Shown: positions 1-12,319 of the stretch, in pieces
Layout: each line of letters opens with the position of its first letter
How positions within the stretch are numbered: the first letter of the stretch is position 1
Assembly (NCBI RefSeq): GCF_022581195.2
Contig: NC_061452.1
Coordinates: 8,315,501 to 8,379,500 of the forward strand
Direction: 5' to 3'
From: Helicoverpa zea
Lineage: Eukaryota; Arthropoda; Insecta; Lepidoptera; Noctuidae
Length of the DNA: 64,000 bases
The notes under the pieces: model-generated
What the model saw: only the letters and a program-made list of their open reading frames with translations
Told to the model about the DNA's origin: nothing
Database searches by the model: none
Translations under genes and position numbers: made by a program

Positions 1-899
1 GGAATTCAAAATAAAAATATTTGTTGTCCCAGCATGTTATGAACTAAAATAACTATGTAATTAGTCTACATATTTATCACGATAAATTATGATAACATTA
101 AAACATATGAAATAATAAAAATGAAATGTGAAAATTAGCCTGAAGGTAATTTCTGAAAATTATTAAATATAGCTGATAAACAATTAGTATGATAGATAAA
201 ATAACATACTTTATAAATAGCTTTGGAAGACATTTTAATAGACACGCTACACGCTGCTTATTGGTCCGTACGTTAAACTATTTCTGATTGCGGCAAATAA
301 ATACAGTTAATTATATTTATTCAATATAATATCCTATATATAACAACGATGACGTCAGTTGCGGCCTTGTACTTTAATTTAAATGCAGATATCTTAAATG
401 ATATCAAAGTCCTATAGAAATATGACATGGAAATACCTAGTTCAGTAATCATGCTCTTTGAACTTTCTCCACAAATACAAATATATTTATTGGAACAAGC
501 TCATTTACAAACGGGTAAATGTTCGTTAACAACCGCATAAGTAAAAAATACTCTGTCGCAGCCGTAAGCCCACCCAAGAGGAGAGATGTCAGCGTTCCGG
601 TAGCGTATATAGACTAAAAGAATGAACAAACCTAAATATATATGACAAAGTTTGTTGCCTTAGCTTGAAATGACAATTTAATAAATGATAACGTACTAAA
701 TTGAACGCTGCATAAACGCTGGCGTGTGGTTGGAATCAATCTAGGCTAAAAATACATTGTTTTGTTTCACACAAACTTTATCGCATAATTGTTTCTATAT
801 TTTCAACCAACCATCGCCTTGTAACTTTTGATGTCTTTAAGTCATTCGTAACTAACCTAGAACGTGTGATCACGTTATTATATAAACTGAAACTTTTTA
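1..899. other. AT-rich non-coding stretch
   Basis: There is no convincing coding exon, RNA gene or complete repeat here. The sequence is AT-rich with scattered stops in all frames. It could be intergenic or intron of a gene running off the left edge. Confidence 0.5.
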
Positions 900-1266
900 A
901 CTGCCTCGTTGGTCTAGTTGTCGCAAGTGTGGCTGCTGAGCACGAGTCCGAGTCACGAGCCCGAGTCGGGCCAAAATCGCTTTGTAGGTTTTAGAAGACT
1001 TTCACAAAGCAGCCCGGAGCCTGGAAGTTGGTGATTGATACACCCGTGCATCGGAGAGCACGTAAATGTCGGTCCTGCGCCTGATCTCTCTCCGGTCGTG
1101 TCGGATTGCCGTCCCATCGGGCTATGAGAGTGAAGGAATAGTGAGTGCACCTGTGTCTGCGCAAATGCTTGTGCACTATAATATGTCCTGCGCAGTTGGC
1201 TAATCTCCTTACATGAGAACAGCCGCCGTAGCCGATAATCGGCTAGGAGGACATCATCATCATCAT
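900..1266 (+). mobile_element. tRNA-derived SINE (copy 1, degraded B box)
   Basis: This is the same family as the copy at 52415-52784, with near-identical bodies over about 365 bp. The head is tRNA-like (GCCTCGTTGGTCTAGTTGTCG, A-box-like) and the tail is CATCATCATCATCAT. The direct repeat ATAAACTGAAA lies just outside both sides (882-892 and 1267-1277), apart from 7 bases between the left copy and the head, and looks like a target-site duplication. The B box that reads GGTTCGATTCC in copy 2 is rearranged here, so this copy is probably not a competent pol III promoter. Short ORFs on the opposite strand are not genes. Confidence 0.85.
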
Positions 1267-1697
1267 ATAAACTGAAAAATACCAGGTATAATTTTCTATT
1301 GGTTTATTGTATCATATACCCAAACCACAAACCTTAGTTTAACAATTTTGAACCGTTGTTGGTTACCTACATACGTGTCAGGGCACTCGTACTAATATTG
1401 AGCCGGTGACCACTAACAAACAACTAATAAGTACGCATTGACGCAATTAATTTACCTTGGTAACTGTACGTACTCATAACAATGCTTTACAGATTGTTAT
1501 AAGCATGCAAACTCGGCTTTAATATAACTGTTAAATAACCAAACATTTTTTTATGGTTTACTCTCGATTATATTCATGAAGGCATTAATTGAATTTAATT
1601 AAAACATTGTTGAAATTGGTTGAAATAACTATTCTGTAGTCATACTCGACGATTAAAACGCTGGAGATTTGTTATACCTGTCTATTATCTTCTATCT
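1267..1697. other. Non-coding stretch, nothing recognised
   Basis: AT-rich, with no ORF, RNA or repeat structure that I can support. Confidence 0.4.
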
Positions 1698-1845
1698 TCT
1701 ATATGTATAAATAAAAATGAATTCTTGTTCGTTAGTCTGATTAAAACTCGAGAACGGCTGAACCGATTGAGGTGATATTGGTTTTAAAATGTTTGTAGAG
1801 GTCCAGGGAAGGTTTGAACGATACGAAGTTCGCGGGATCAGCTAG
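1698..1845 (+). mobile_element. Helitron-like non-autonomous fragment
   Basis: It begins TCTATATGTATAAATAAAAA and ends GGGATCAGCTAG followed by T. This is the TC...CTRR pattern of Helitrons inserted at an A/T dinucleotide. The inner text (ACTCGAGAACGGCTGAACCG) matches a dispersed lepidopteran repeat that I recognise. It is only about 148 bp, so internally deleted. Confidence 0.55.
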
Positions 1846-2804
1846 TAATTAATAAAGAGTCCAAATGACTTAAGGATTAATTAATCGATTTTCAACATTA
1901 CGTACCTATTAATCCTAGAATCTAGCTGGATTATAGCTATATAGATGAGTGGTCAGTCATCCCCACACTGACCTCGGAGAGGATCAAATGACCCGCGTTA
2001 CTATTTACACGCGAGTTCCACAGCGGTCGTAATTCCATACAGACCCATTAATCTATATTGCCATAAATCTGTATCTGTTGATGCAGATGTTTACACTACA
2101 GTTTTAGCCTACAATTCGTAGCGTGTAGCCCAAAACAACAGTTTTTGTGTAGACTAGCAGCTTTGTTCGTGCAATCAAATTTTGTTTTTAAAATTTATAA
2201 GACATGCTTTTCTCAATAGATATTATATAAAAATAACAATATCATTAAATGATAAACCGCCAAGTTTTAAAGTGCATTGAAGAAGCTTGTTTTAGCATTT
2301 TCAAATAAAGAACATTCCGCTAAAAGCTAGGAACAAAATAAGCACGATGTGGTTGGTCCTAGTGGCAATGTGTAAATTACAATATAACTCTTGGATTGGG
2401 ACGTTTGGAGGCCGTTGTGTGCCCATGTTTTGAAACCGCTTACAAAGAAAATCTAAAGAACAGACGTCTACTTATGCATGTGAAATTCAGAAAAAGTTGT
2501 ACCACCCACACAAGTTGACGTATGAAAATAATTATGAAATCAAAGAATTACCTAGGTCAATTATACTAAATACATCTTAATTAAAATATACACTTACCTA
2601 TCCTAATCTTCCTAGGTGCGAAATTTAAACCTATTTTTTTTTCTGTTTTAAAGAATCCTCACATAATTATGCCAGTGACCAAATTCTCAGCAAAGTTGCA
2701 TGTGATTATTTAAACTGATATACTAAGTACCTATACCATGCCTGCGAAGAAGGTAACGTGACCTAAAATTATATCTTTGATTGTTGCTATCTTATCTAGT
2801 GCAA

Positions 2805-3005
2805 TATCCGAGTGCAGAGTGGGTCGGTGGTGCTGGCGCATGACATGACCCACATAGTGGTCGGTGTTCGGTGACGTCACTGCGAAAATTTGGGTCATGA
2901 GGGCGCGGATACCGAGGCACCGCGCTCCTCCGCTTGAGGAGATCGACCCGAATGGAGAACACCAGCGGCGTTTGAGCGCGTACATCACACTGCGCTGTCA
3001 ATAAT
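2805..3005. other. GC-rich island of unknown nature
   Basis: About 200 bp of GC- and CpG-rich sequence sits in a strongly AT-rich region and ends at an AATAATAATA run. It has an 85-codon ORF on the minus strand without recognisable domain. It could be a dispersed repeat, a regulatory element or an exon; I cannot decide. Confidence 0.25.
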
Positions 3006-5070
3006 AATACAGAACATCTCACAGATGCTAACAAACACCATCATTTTACATAAGTACCTATTATTACTAATAATGGACCTACTAAATTCTGTGAATGTAA
3101 CCTATTCCAGTCTTCTAACACATGTAGCGTGCTCCATAAGTAGATGAATATCATAAAATGATGTTTAAACTTATTTAACCTTCGCTCTGCTACTGTATTC
3201 AATCATCTCATGTCAATTACATAGGAGTACCTCATGTACACGATTAATACTAATAGATACTATAAACGTAGTCAAATGAGTACGTTTTAACGTCCCCACC
3301 AAGACGGTTTAAATAAGCATAATTCGTTGGATTGTGCTAATCCATCTCATGATTGATTTGGAGACATGCAAGTTCGACAGACTAAAGAAACCAACATTGT
3401 AATTTTATGTTTACAGCACCAACATGTCCTTAGAATTTAAATTATGTAATTCAGTGTGTCACCTTCTTCGTGAAGGTTGTAAAGTGTGAGGTTAATAAAA
3501 TCCGAGGTTGCCACTAATCTGATTTAAACAGATTCTGACAGTGACACTGAAACAAACTGAACATGAATTTGCTCGTAAATAAAAAGGTATGAAGTTGATA
3601 GGGGATCAGTTTTGGTTCCGATATTCATGTCCGTCAAAACTTCACCGATATTTTATGCCTCCATCCTTTTTTTACGACCACAACCATAAATTGCTACAAA
3701 GATTGAGGATAACTTTAGGTCGCAAACATGACACATGGACTTTCTAAAGTGCAATTAGCTCTGACTACATCATCGGAAGCTGATTTGTCATCGCATGTTG
3801 ATGTTATGACATAAGTTATTGCGCAGCCCCTTTAGTCATAATATATTACGTCAGTAAAAGTTACTACGGCATCATTTGAACGTCGTCAGTGTACTGTTTT
3901 TTGGCCGATACCATCACTGTTACTAGGTAATTCACAACTTAAAGTTTGATCACATCCCACGCCCCCTTGACGTCTTTAATTTGAAAAACAGTGGGTATGT
4001 ATGTACATGAAATTAGTCATAACGTACAGTGACTGTTCCGAATGCTGTTTTAATGAACTACTGTGCGTGTCATCACATAATGGTATGATGTTCATAGAAT
4101 TGATGAGGAAGCACGGCTTGTGTATAGATTACATGGAATACTATTGCAATAAAACTATTTGTTATAATAATATGTTCATGAATTATTAGTATTTGTGTCC
4201 AGGAGCAAAGGTTACTGCATCTATTTTCCCGTTTAATTCTTATTTTAAATAAACCATAGCTATTGTTAAAAAATAAAAATATATTGACATATTTATTTAC
4301 TATTTATAATAAGTATCCTTGGACGCAATGGGGTAATTATTTCACAAATATCTTCTTTATGTGATGAGTGTGGTTTATAAGACAACACATTTCAATTATG
4401 AAATTGTTTTGTTTCCATCATCAGATAAGTAATCAGTAAGCAAGGGTGCTATAGGTACATACATGATCTCAGAAGTTCAGTGAATGTTAATCTCCCGAGT
4501 TGCTGACCTATTTGTAACGATAGTCAAGCAGCCAACATGCTTATCAGAGCACGACGATCAAATCGGTAGGGTATTTTCCGCTCCTTAGGGATTAAACACT
4601 AAATTTCTTCCAAATTGAGGTAGGTTTCTCAGAGGTTTTGATTTTCAAAACCTATTAATTTTAAGGAACTTCGCGTTAGAATTTGTTTTCATCACAATAT
4701 CTTGTATTCTTTAAGCTAAATCTATATTTACCGAAGATATAAACTTTTCGTGCCTTGATAACTACCCGATCACGTTTTTTCATAGCCGCATTGGTTTGAG
4801 TAAAAAATAATTGAATGTTGTATCTAAACAGTTGAGTTGGGTCTTTTGTTGCACAGATTTGGTGACGTACAGTGAGTGGTCAAGATTAAAGTGAATCGTT
4901 TGGTCGAACCAATCGATACAGCACGCTAGTTGTTGCGGCGCCGCGTGAGGGTCATGATGTGACCGCGTGCTCCAGCCACACTATACACATCGTATATGCA
5001 CAGACCAACTGTCGTCCCACTCAGACGGGGGTGAAGTACACTGTCTTGCAATTAAACAGTTCACACGGAT

Positions 5071-5100
5071 AAAAAAACATGACTTGAATCATGTTTTTTT
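5071..5100. repeat. Short perfect inverted repeat
   Basis: AAAAAAACATGA and TCATGTTTTTTT are separated by 6 bases, giving a perfect 12-bp stem. It is probably a chance or slippage-derived palindrome; no function can be assigned. Confidence 0.5.
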
Positions 5101-7508
5101 CGAGTGCTACGCAGCCGCTACGAGATGTTTTTAAGGAAAATTTCCCTCATTTTACGATATTGCTTGGCTAAAATTGCCTTTGTACGTAATATAGTAGGTG
5201 TTGGGCAGGCAGCTATCACTACATACACACTTGTTATCTCTCACTTGAACACGTTCTATTACATGTAGTTTCAGGTTTTTGTTGCGCGTAGCGGCTGTAA
5301 TTTCAAGTCGTAGTAATCGTAGCATTTCTAAGAATTAAAAACTTTTTGCGCATTTCTTTTACAAAATAATATTAATGTTAAGACTATGATTAAAATAAGG
5401 AAAACTTTTTTTCACAAGTTTTTCAATGATACTATGTATATTCATCTGTAGAATATGTCAACATTTCCGAAGCTCGTAATCTCTTTTGATAAAAATAGTT
5501 TGCAGAAGGTGATAATGATGGAATGTTCCGTTTATTTATGTTTTATGCACGGTTTATTTATTTTTTAAGAAAATAATAATTATTTAATTTTGTGATAGTT
5601 GGTTCAAAATGGTAACGGTAATTTTCAGAAGGCCGTGAGTTTTTTAAGGATAGAACAAAGGCGCTCTGTGAAGCAGGTCCAATCGGCGTTTTTGAAAATC
5701 TAAGCAAACCTCTAATAAAACTACTTTTACAGATTTTATCGCAGTTATGTTAATATTATTTAAACGCGACGTTTCGGATCCTTTACTGCATCCATTTTAA
5801 AATGTAGAGGTACAATGTAACTGTCAAAAAATCTCCAATGTTATTTTTTGTTATTTGTATAGAGAAAATTTAAAAAGAGTCCATGAAAATGAATAAACTC
5901 AGAAAACCCATAAATCAATTCATAGAATTTATTTACAAAGTGAGTTATTATCAGATAATGATTGATCCATGCAAACAAATTCTGTGAATCCAAGAAGGAA
6001 ATAATATCAGTGAATGACTGAATAAAAACAATTGACGTTTACATTATTATCTTTCAAAGATCCATCAGATAAAGGTATTGTGTAGCTACCTGTGTCATAT
6101 TAGTTGTAACTGAAAGAAATGTTTCACACATCTATACCACCACGAGGAAAATTGTTTGTTTGTAGAAAAATACTGTCGTGATTGATCATCAGTTTTTATT
6201 TGGCTAACGCGACATTATCTCAGATCCTGTATGTTCTTTGCTTGTCTGCCAAAATAAGCTGTAACCACGGTCCTTATATCGTAAGTTTGGGATTACGAAA
6301 CAGCTGTGCGACCCGTGTTGTTGATACATTTGTAAATAAACACCATAACCGACGCCACGCCGATGACGTCAGCAACTTGATTTATACAATAATGTTCTTA
6401 CTTATAATGACGTACTTTTTATGAGAGAAAGGCGGTAGGATGTGCTCAAGATACTGTTAACAGTTTACTGCTTACTGCGCGACCAACTGAAGGTTATTTT
6501 TATTTTATGTTTTGTTGAGCGCGGTGCATCCGTGCAAAACACTTATTTTCTACACGAAAAACTGAAGTTAATACAATATCGTTAAGGCAAAATAAACAGT
6601 GACTATATAGCATAAATACTTAGTCGAAGTTTATTTGATTTCGCGGAATAATTTTACAAAACAAGAAGATAAATTTTCTTGTTGGGGAAAATTTTTGATT
6701 GTTTTGAATAGGATTTTGATGGAACTTTCTCATCGGGAAACCCGTAACGTCATGACTGACGGTTTCTTCTACCTGCTTTTCATGGTTTACCGAATTAAAA
6801 TGTACTTAAGTATCTAACATCGCCACAAAAAAGTGGGACTAACATTATTTTGCTCACGATGCTGCTACTGAGTATAAACTTTCGTAAACAGGTGTAAATA
6901 TTTGCAAACGGAAGTAAATATACACACATAATTTTAATTAATGCTCTATGTTTACTAATGCTTATGATTACCTACATCGTATTTCGTAATCAGACAAACC
7001 CACAAAATATGAAACCGTGCCAGTAAATAATAATATATGATCATACCTATGCTGTATGTTTAATAATATCTGTGTTACGTTACAACCAGCCTCTGTAATG
7101 TGGTTTAGAAAACCGCGAAAGTTGACTATTTGTGCCTGTGTATAAATAAAGTATACCATGTCTTGAAATTACTGATCATTTTCATTACGGTTCGTACCCA
7201 CGTCAAGATGACTTCTATTATAAATAGGTATGTACAATGACATAATTAATAGCAGTTTAATATTATGGTTCGATTTGAATAATTTATAACTATAAACGTG
7301 AAGAAAATGCTTTGTTTTCCATGAGGTGCGTGCGTCTGCGGTACGCAAATACTTGCTTGTGTACGTACTTAGGTGTTATGTAAATAGTCAGCCTCCGCGC
7401 AGTAAGTATATGACTTTTGATAAGAACATACAAGTTACTATTTTTCAGCTACCAGCAAATGTAATTATGATTTATGATATTATTAGGTAAGGAATTTTGA
7501 ATACTCAC

Positions 7509-8174
7509 GAAATATTCTGCAGAACTCTGATCTGCTAGGGATGGTGAGAGCAGACAGCCAGGCGAGGGTGGAGCGGTGGCGGCTGGCGGCGGCGGAGCCA
7601 GGGACAGTAGCTCGCCGGCCGAGGCAGACATGCTGCCGGCCGCCGCCAGGCTGCGCAGCCGGTCGGCCAGGTCCGTGTGACCACCGTTACACACTTTGCT
7701 TATGTTCCCATCCTTATCATCTTTGGAGCTCAAGTTATTTATGATCCGCGGCCGGCGCAGCTTCCTTGACGCTGCACGCCACCGCCTGAGGCGGCAAGCG
7801 GCGTTGTTCAACACGTCCTCAGTATCACGGCACTGTGTCTGCTCCTCTTCGGAGTGCGTGGCCTCCTCCTCATCTACCTGTTCATCTATGAAAGGCAGTG
7901 TCTGCGAAAGGGCAGACGGTGATGGCTCTCCATCACTAAGGGCTGTATTCGATGGACTCAAAAAGTCCCTCAAAGCAAAAGCTAGCCTCTGGTCGGCATT
8001 CAATCCCACCGGCGCATTATTCGGGACTTGTTCGCCCGACATATACCGACTCTCATCGATTTTGCCATCTTTGTCATCAGTCTTCAAGGCACCATTTTCA
8101 TTAGAATTGAGATCCACGTTGATTTCTTGATTGTAGGAAGGCATTTTGAAAAATCGGCAGTTAATAAAATTCAT
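7509..8174 (-). CDS. First coding exon of an unrecognised acidic, Ser/Pro-rich protein
   Basis: This is an open exon of 222 codons. It ends at residue motif SSAEYF directly before a consensus donor GTGAGT (revcomp at 7503-7508), phase 0. Two in-frame starts compete: Met1 at 8174 and Met11 at 8144; the second has the better context (AAAATGCC). The protein begins SYNQEINVDLNSNENG. It has an acidic stretch (DEQVDEEEATHSEEEQ), a basic patch (RLRRWRAASRKLRRPR, about residues 128-143) and a Pro/Ser-rich end with SP motifs, suggesting a phosphoregulated, largely disordered N-terminus. There is no signal peptide or membrane segment. I do not recognise the family and give no function. The rest of the gene lies to the left or outside the window. 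Confidence 0.75.
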
Positions 8175-9300
8175 TTGTAGTTTTATAATACCGTGAAGGC
8201 AATGGGGGTATTTTGAATTAGTTTTTTATTTTATTTTACGATCTAAATATCTGAATAAAGCGTCTCTGATCCCGGCATTGATGCAAACTAAATTGTATGA
8301 TATTTAACAATCCGCACATTTTTATCAATAATGTAAACGATACACAATTTTTTACTGCAGATTTGAATAGGCACGGTAAATTGATTCGTCTCAAACGTCA
8401 ACTCACTGAACTAAACATGAACTTATTTATTTTACGTACATCACTTGAATCTGTCATAGTTAAAACTCGCGGCAATATTAAAATTATAGTATGGATTGCA
8501 TTCACAATCGGCCTCGAATTACACAAGCAGTGTTCGCAAACTGAGCGGAGCAGTACTGGCTGGCGCTATCATCCTAAGCTATACATATACGTTCTAGACA
8601 GTACACCTCTTGTTTGTATATTGACGTATTGTAGCTTGCGCAAGGCGAGTGGCGCTGCCGCGGTCGCGGCCGTCACGGCAAACTTTTGCAGCGCCATCTA
8701 TACACGACGCCGTTTGTTGAACCCTGCCTTACAAAACTACGACTAGCACTTGCGAGTGCATGCATCCATCTAGATACAGAGCATTTCTAAGAGGTGGCAG
8801 TAGTACAAATGGCCCATATTCAATTGACAGAAAAGTACAACCGAAAACAGTGGAATACTGGATAAATATGTATGCCTAAAGAAGGTGGTGATTCCATAGT
8901 AATCCCTAATTTTTTCCATGATATGTCTCCCAAGCGAGTACCTAACTATCGCATTCCTTACATATAATGGTTTGGCATATTCACCCCTGAACAGTAAGCC
9001 TGCTAAACCAAGATTACAAAGTTCTTTACTAAAGTAATGATGTAATATTTAGATGATGGTATCTAACATTTCTTTTGGTGTCCTTAAGTACCACTCATTT
9101 TAGAGGACCTAACTCAAAACACAGATGAATTATTGTCTTGAAAACCTAGATCGGCTATATGATGTGTTAGTATTTTGCAATAAATAATAAAATTTATATG
9201 AGTACCTTGTATTGGAAAAACTACGACGTATTGTTTTATAGCACAAAGTTTCATAAACGCAGCTTGCAATATAGTAGTGAATAGGCACTAAACAAGGTTT
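8175..9300 (-). promoter_or_regulatory. Upstream region of the minus-strand gene starting at 8174
   Basis: By position this must hold the 5' UTR and possibly the promoter of the exon at 7509-8174. A GC-rich patch at about 8640-8720 stands out from its AT-rich surroundings and contains GCGCCATCTAT. No TATA box or clear initiator was identified. A plus-strand ORF of 149 codons here (8297-8746) has no protein-like features and is not called. Confidence 0.3.
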
Positions 9301-9309
9301 TTTTTTTTC

Positions 9310-9950
9310 AAATCTATATATACATATAATAAATCTGTAAAAAAACTGTGTCTGTACATTGAATATATTAAAAAAATAATAATTGGGTGGGGTTTAGAAA
9401 CAGTAATGGAGCACAAATCCAAAAAAAAAATTCTGTCTGTATGTCTGTATGTCTGTATGTCTGTTTGTTTGTACACGCTAATCTTCGGAACTACTGGACG
9501 GATTTCAATGATTTTTTCTTTGTTGTATCAGTATTAAGCCTGGTCAACATATAGGCTATAATGTATCTTCGAAACTTGAAGACCTGATGCAGAACACCAA
9601 CAGACCAACAAAACTATAAGAGATACAAAAATGATGCCATGGCAAAAATTGTTTCATGTGATGAGCATTTTCAGCTGAGATAATAAATTTTAAGATCTGG
9701 AACACCTGATGTGGAACCCCAAGAGCCCAGCTTCTCTGTACCATATACAGGTATGGCGTTTTAGCAAAAGTTGTTCAATTTGATAAGCACTTTCTATTGA
9801 CTTATACAAATTGAAGATCTAAAACACCTGATGTGGAACTCCAGGGGCCCAGCTAGACTATAGCATATAGAACTATGACGTTTTAGCAAAAGTGGTTCAA
9901 TCTGATAAGCACTTGGCGTCACGAGCCCCCACTCGCCGACTTTGTTGCGT
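9310..9950. repeat. Composite dispersed repeat with a 122-bp tandem module
   Basis: A (GTCTGTAT)n run at about 9434-9470 is followed by CGCTAATCTTCGGAACTACT, a phrase common in lepidopteran Helitron/RTE-like repeats. From 9556 to about 9916 a module repeats with a period of exactly 122 bp: the phrase (A)CACCTGATG(TG)GAAC recurs at 9580, 9702 and 9824. 'TTTAGCAAAAGTNGTTCAAT' recurs once per module. The copies have diverged, so the array is old. There is no coding content. Confidence 0.7.
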
Positions 9951-9967
9951 TATATCTCATTATTATT
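9951..9967. repeat. Target-site duplication, left copy
   Basis: TATATCTCATTATTATT, 17 bp, is identical to 10631-10647. The two copies flank the LINE 3' fragment. Confidence 0.8.
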
Positions 9968-10630
9968 TTGTATGTCTCTTCCATACCTCGGGACTACAGA
10001 GTTCCGAATTTTTGGGAGGCAAACGTGGGGCCGAAGCCAACACGCTGAAGCCCTTTTGAGACAACTTTTATTAAATGGTGACACAAAACCGACGATTATC
10101 CCTTTATACACTATAGAAATGAACCCAAGGACAATCCCCGGTGGACGTCGTTAAAAAAAAGACAATCCCCGGTTCTGTGCTAAACTATTGCTAACTATGG
10201 AGGAAACTACTTGGGCTATTGTGATGGGATGTTAGTGGATGACAATGTATTAGGTACATGTAAAAATGGCAGGTGGAGACTCGCCACCTCACTTACTGGG
10301 CCCCCGGGAACCAGTCACTGAATAGCAACAAGAGGGCAACAGGGACATGAGCGGCTGAAGGGTGAGGATACCTCGGCGGACTTTAAACGCAGATTACGCG
10401 CTCCCTGTGCTTACCATGAGGCACCCACCCTCCGAGCAGGGCTACTAATAGTGCTCCAGCGACTCCACTCTGGACGGCCAAGCCAAACCAGAGGCGTGAG
10501 ACCTACCCCCGTCATGGTTCACTCCGACCGGCCGGAGATGGGGGCAGTATACTCTCCCTGGAGAACTCAGTATATATAGCCCCGCGGGGTCGCTACTCCC
10601 CGTCATCAGCCTCAGATGTCCTGCGGTGCC
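9968..10630 (-). mobile_element. 5'-truncated non-LTR retrotransposon, 3' UTR only
   Basis: A 663-bp insertion is flanked by perfect 17-bp direct repeats. Read on the minus strand it ends ...GTAGTCCCGAGGTATGGAAG... then ACATACAAAATAATAATGAG. The same terminal text (CGGGACTACAGAG on the plus strand) closes the LINE relic at 20345-21440, so both belong to one family. No ORF is left. This is the usual product of incomplete reverse transcription. The insertion point is the 3' tail of the neighbouring SINE. Confidence 0.8.
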
Positions 10631-10647
10631 TATATCTCATTATTATT
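10631..10647. repeat. Target-site duplication, right copy
   Basis: Identical 17-bp copy of 9951-9967; see the LINE 3' fragment between them. Confidence 0.8.
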
Positions 10648-11034
10648 GTCGTTATTATCTGAAGAGCCTTTGTCCCAATTATGTTAGGGTCGACTTCCAG
10701 TGACGATGCAACTGAGTACCAGTGTTTTACAAGGAGCGACTGCCTATCTGACCTCCACAACCCGGTTACCCGCTCAACCCAACACCCCTTGGTAAGACTT
10801 ACTGGCTTCTGACTATCCATAACGACTGCCAAGAATGTTCAATGACAGCCGGAACCTACAGTTTAACATCCCCTCCAAATAACGGTCATTGGTATCCAAA
10901 ATATACGTAGAAAGTACATACGAACTTAGAAAACTTGCATTGGCAGGCACTTGCCAGACCTGGAATCAAAGACGCACGCTCATATTTGAGAGATTGGTTC
11001 TCTACCCACTAAACCACCACGACTTCCACTAAGT
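10648..11034 (-). mobile_element. tRNA-derived SINE on the minus strand
   Basis: Read on the minus strand it has a tRNA-like head (GTGGTTTAGTGGGTAGAGAA as A box region, TTTGATTCCAGG as decayed B box). The body includes AACTGTAGGTTCCGGCTGTC and GGCAGTCGCTCCTTGTAAAA, and the tail is AT-rich (AATAATAACG). I recognise this as a widespread lepidopteran SINE family. The 11-bp phrase CACCACGACTT occurs twice at the head end (11015-11025 and 11035-11045). The short minus-strand ORF is part of the repeat. Confidence 0.8.
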
Positions 11035-12319
11035 CACCACGACTTTGTCATCTATTTAATGTTTTTTTTGCGTAATAATACGTGTAATATTTTTGCCACA
11101 CACAACTTAAATGCGGACTAATTAGAATCACTACTTTTATCCCTATGGTCACGTCTATTGCGGTTCAGTTCTCAGGGTTTTGTTTAGTCTGCTGTGCTTT
11201 TGCCGTTAAAGTACAAAAATGAAATATATGGAACGTTTCTAATGGTTATGCGTATTCCGTTGTTTTCAAGTCAACGGGCCCTTAAAATTCAATATCAGAC
11301 AATTCAGATCTTTGATTTTGCTGACCCCGTAGTCGCTGGCATAAGGGACAGGATCCGCGTACGGAGTCGCGGGCAGAAGCTAGTTATAGAATAAATGTTT
11401 ATAGTAAATTGAAATTCATCATTATAAAATGACCTCAGAATTGAAGAAAACGTAAATTGAAGGCAAAAGACAACGGCCTGAGGAGACAGGTATAATTTAT
11501 TTATATTCCGGATTTTTACAAGTTGGTAAACTAAGTAGGTACCTTATAAACTGTAATGTTAATTCTAAGTAAGATTATGACGACGATGGCCTCTCCCAGT
11601 AAAATATCAAGAATGTTTCATATTCATGATAATAATAATAATGCATTTCGAGGTTTTACCTTTTTCAATAGGTATCTTATCAGACAGATAATTTGGTATC
11701 TATTTATTAAGTTTCGATTGAAAGATACCTTTGTGCGACGGTAAAAGAGTTCTAATAGAAGGTCCGAATGCCTGATTTCGCAACCCTTAAGGTAAACGTA
11801 CCAATAGTCGTCGGATTTCGGAAATCACTGACTTTGAAGCGCTACTGTGTTTTAAATATTCAATAGAAAATGAAAATTTTGCATTGCGTGATAGAGTATT
11901 TATTCATTATTCTAAGTAACTAATGTTTTTTTAATCATTTTGATGGGTTTATATACTTATTAAGGCAAAAGTAAAAAAAGGGCGATTTGTACCTACCAAT
12001 AGTCGTCTGATTTGTACGGATACTCGTCAAATTATCCCAGTACTCGTCAACTTTTAATGCTAATGTAAACTCTCTGCTCTTGAACATAAGGTTCAAGTTA
12101 TGTACATTTTTTTGTGCTTGAATTTGTTAAGCATTCTTGTGCTTTTGAAACATCAGGTAGGTAGATAGATAAAAAACCAAATTCCTATTTAGAATAGCAG
12201 GTCATAATCTGTTAGAAGAGTAGGTATTCCATAAAACAGATACATGGTTGCATTTTAATTTATATTCCTATCTATCAAACGCTTGGAATCACAAAACCAG
12301 TCTATGTATAAAATATCTA
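11035..12319. other. Non-coding stretch with a Helitron 3' end
   Basis: AT-rich and without exons. The only recognisable piece is the Helitron-like end at about 11260-11383. Confidence 0.45.
11260..11383 (+). mobile_element. Helitron-like 3' end
   Basis: It ends GAGTCGCGGGCAGAAGCTAG followed by T, the same 3' signature as the element at 15583-15781. The left boundary is uncertain. A 66-codon ORF over it is a shadow. Confidence 0.4.

Larger units (their letters stand above)
1846..7508. other. Long AT-rich non-coding stretch
   Basis: No exon could be supported. It may be the first intron of the minus-strand gene starting at 8174, whose later exons must lie here or beyond the window, or partly intergenic. 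ORFs of 60-85 codons here have no domain, composition or splice context typical of coding DNA. Two local oddities are a GC-rich block at about 2805-3000 and a perfect 12-bp-arm hairpin at 5071-5100. Confidence 0.45.

Noticed and set aside
5071..5100. Hairpin as a bacterial-type terminator
   Set aside because: The sequence is from an insect nuclear genome; a hairpin followed by T is meaningless as a terminator here.
7541..8130. Plus-strand ORFs of 67 and 144 codons
   Set aside because: Antisense shadows of the minus-strand first exon, which has the better codon pattern and a consensus donor.
8297..8746. 149-codon plus-strand ORF
   Set aside because: No domain, no supporting splice sites or promoter, AT-biased then GC-biased composition; lies in the upstream region of the minus-strand gene.
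9288..9476. 62-codon ORF over the GTCTGTAT repeat
   Set aside because: Low-complexity microsatellite translation.
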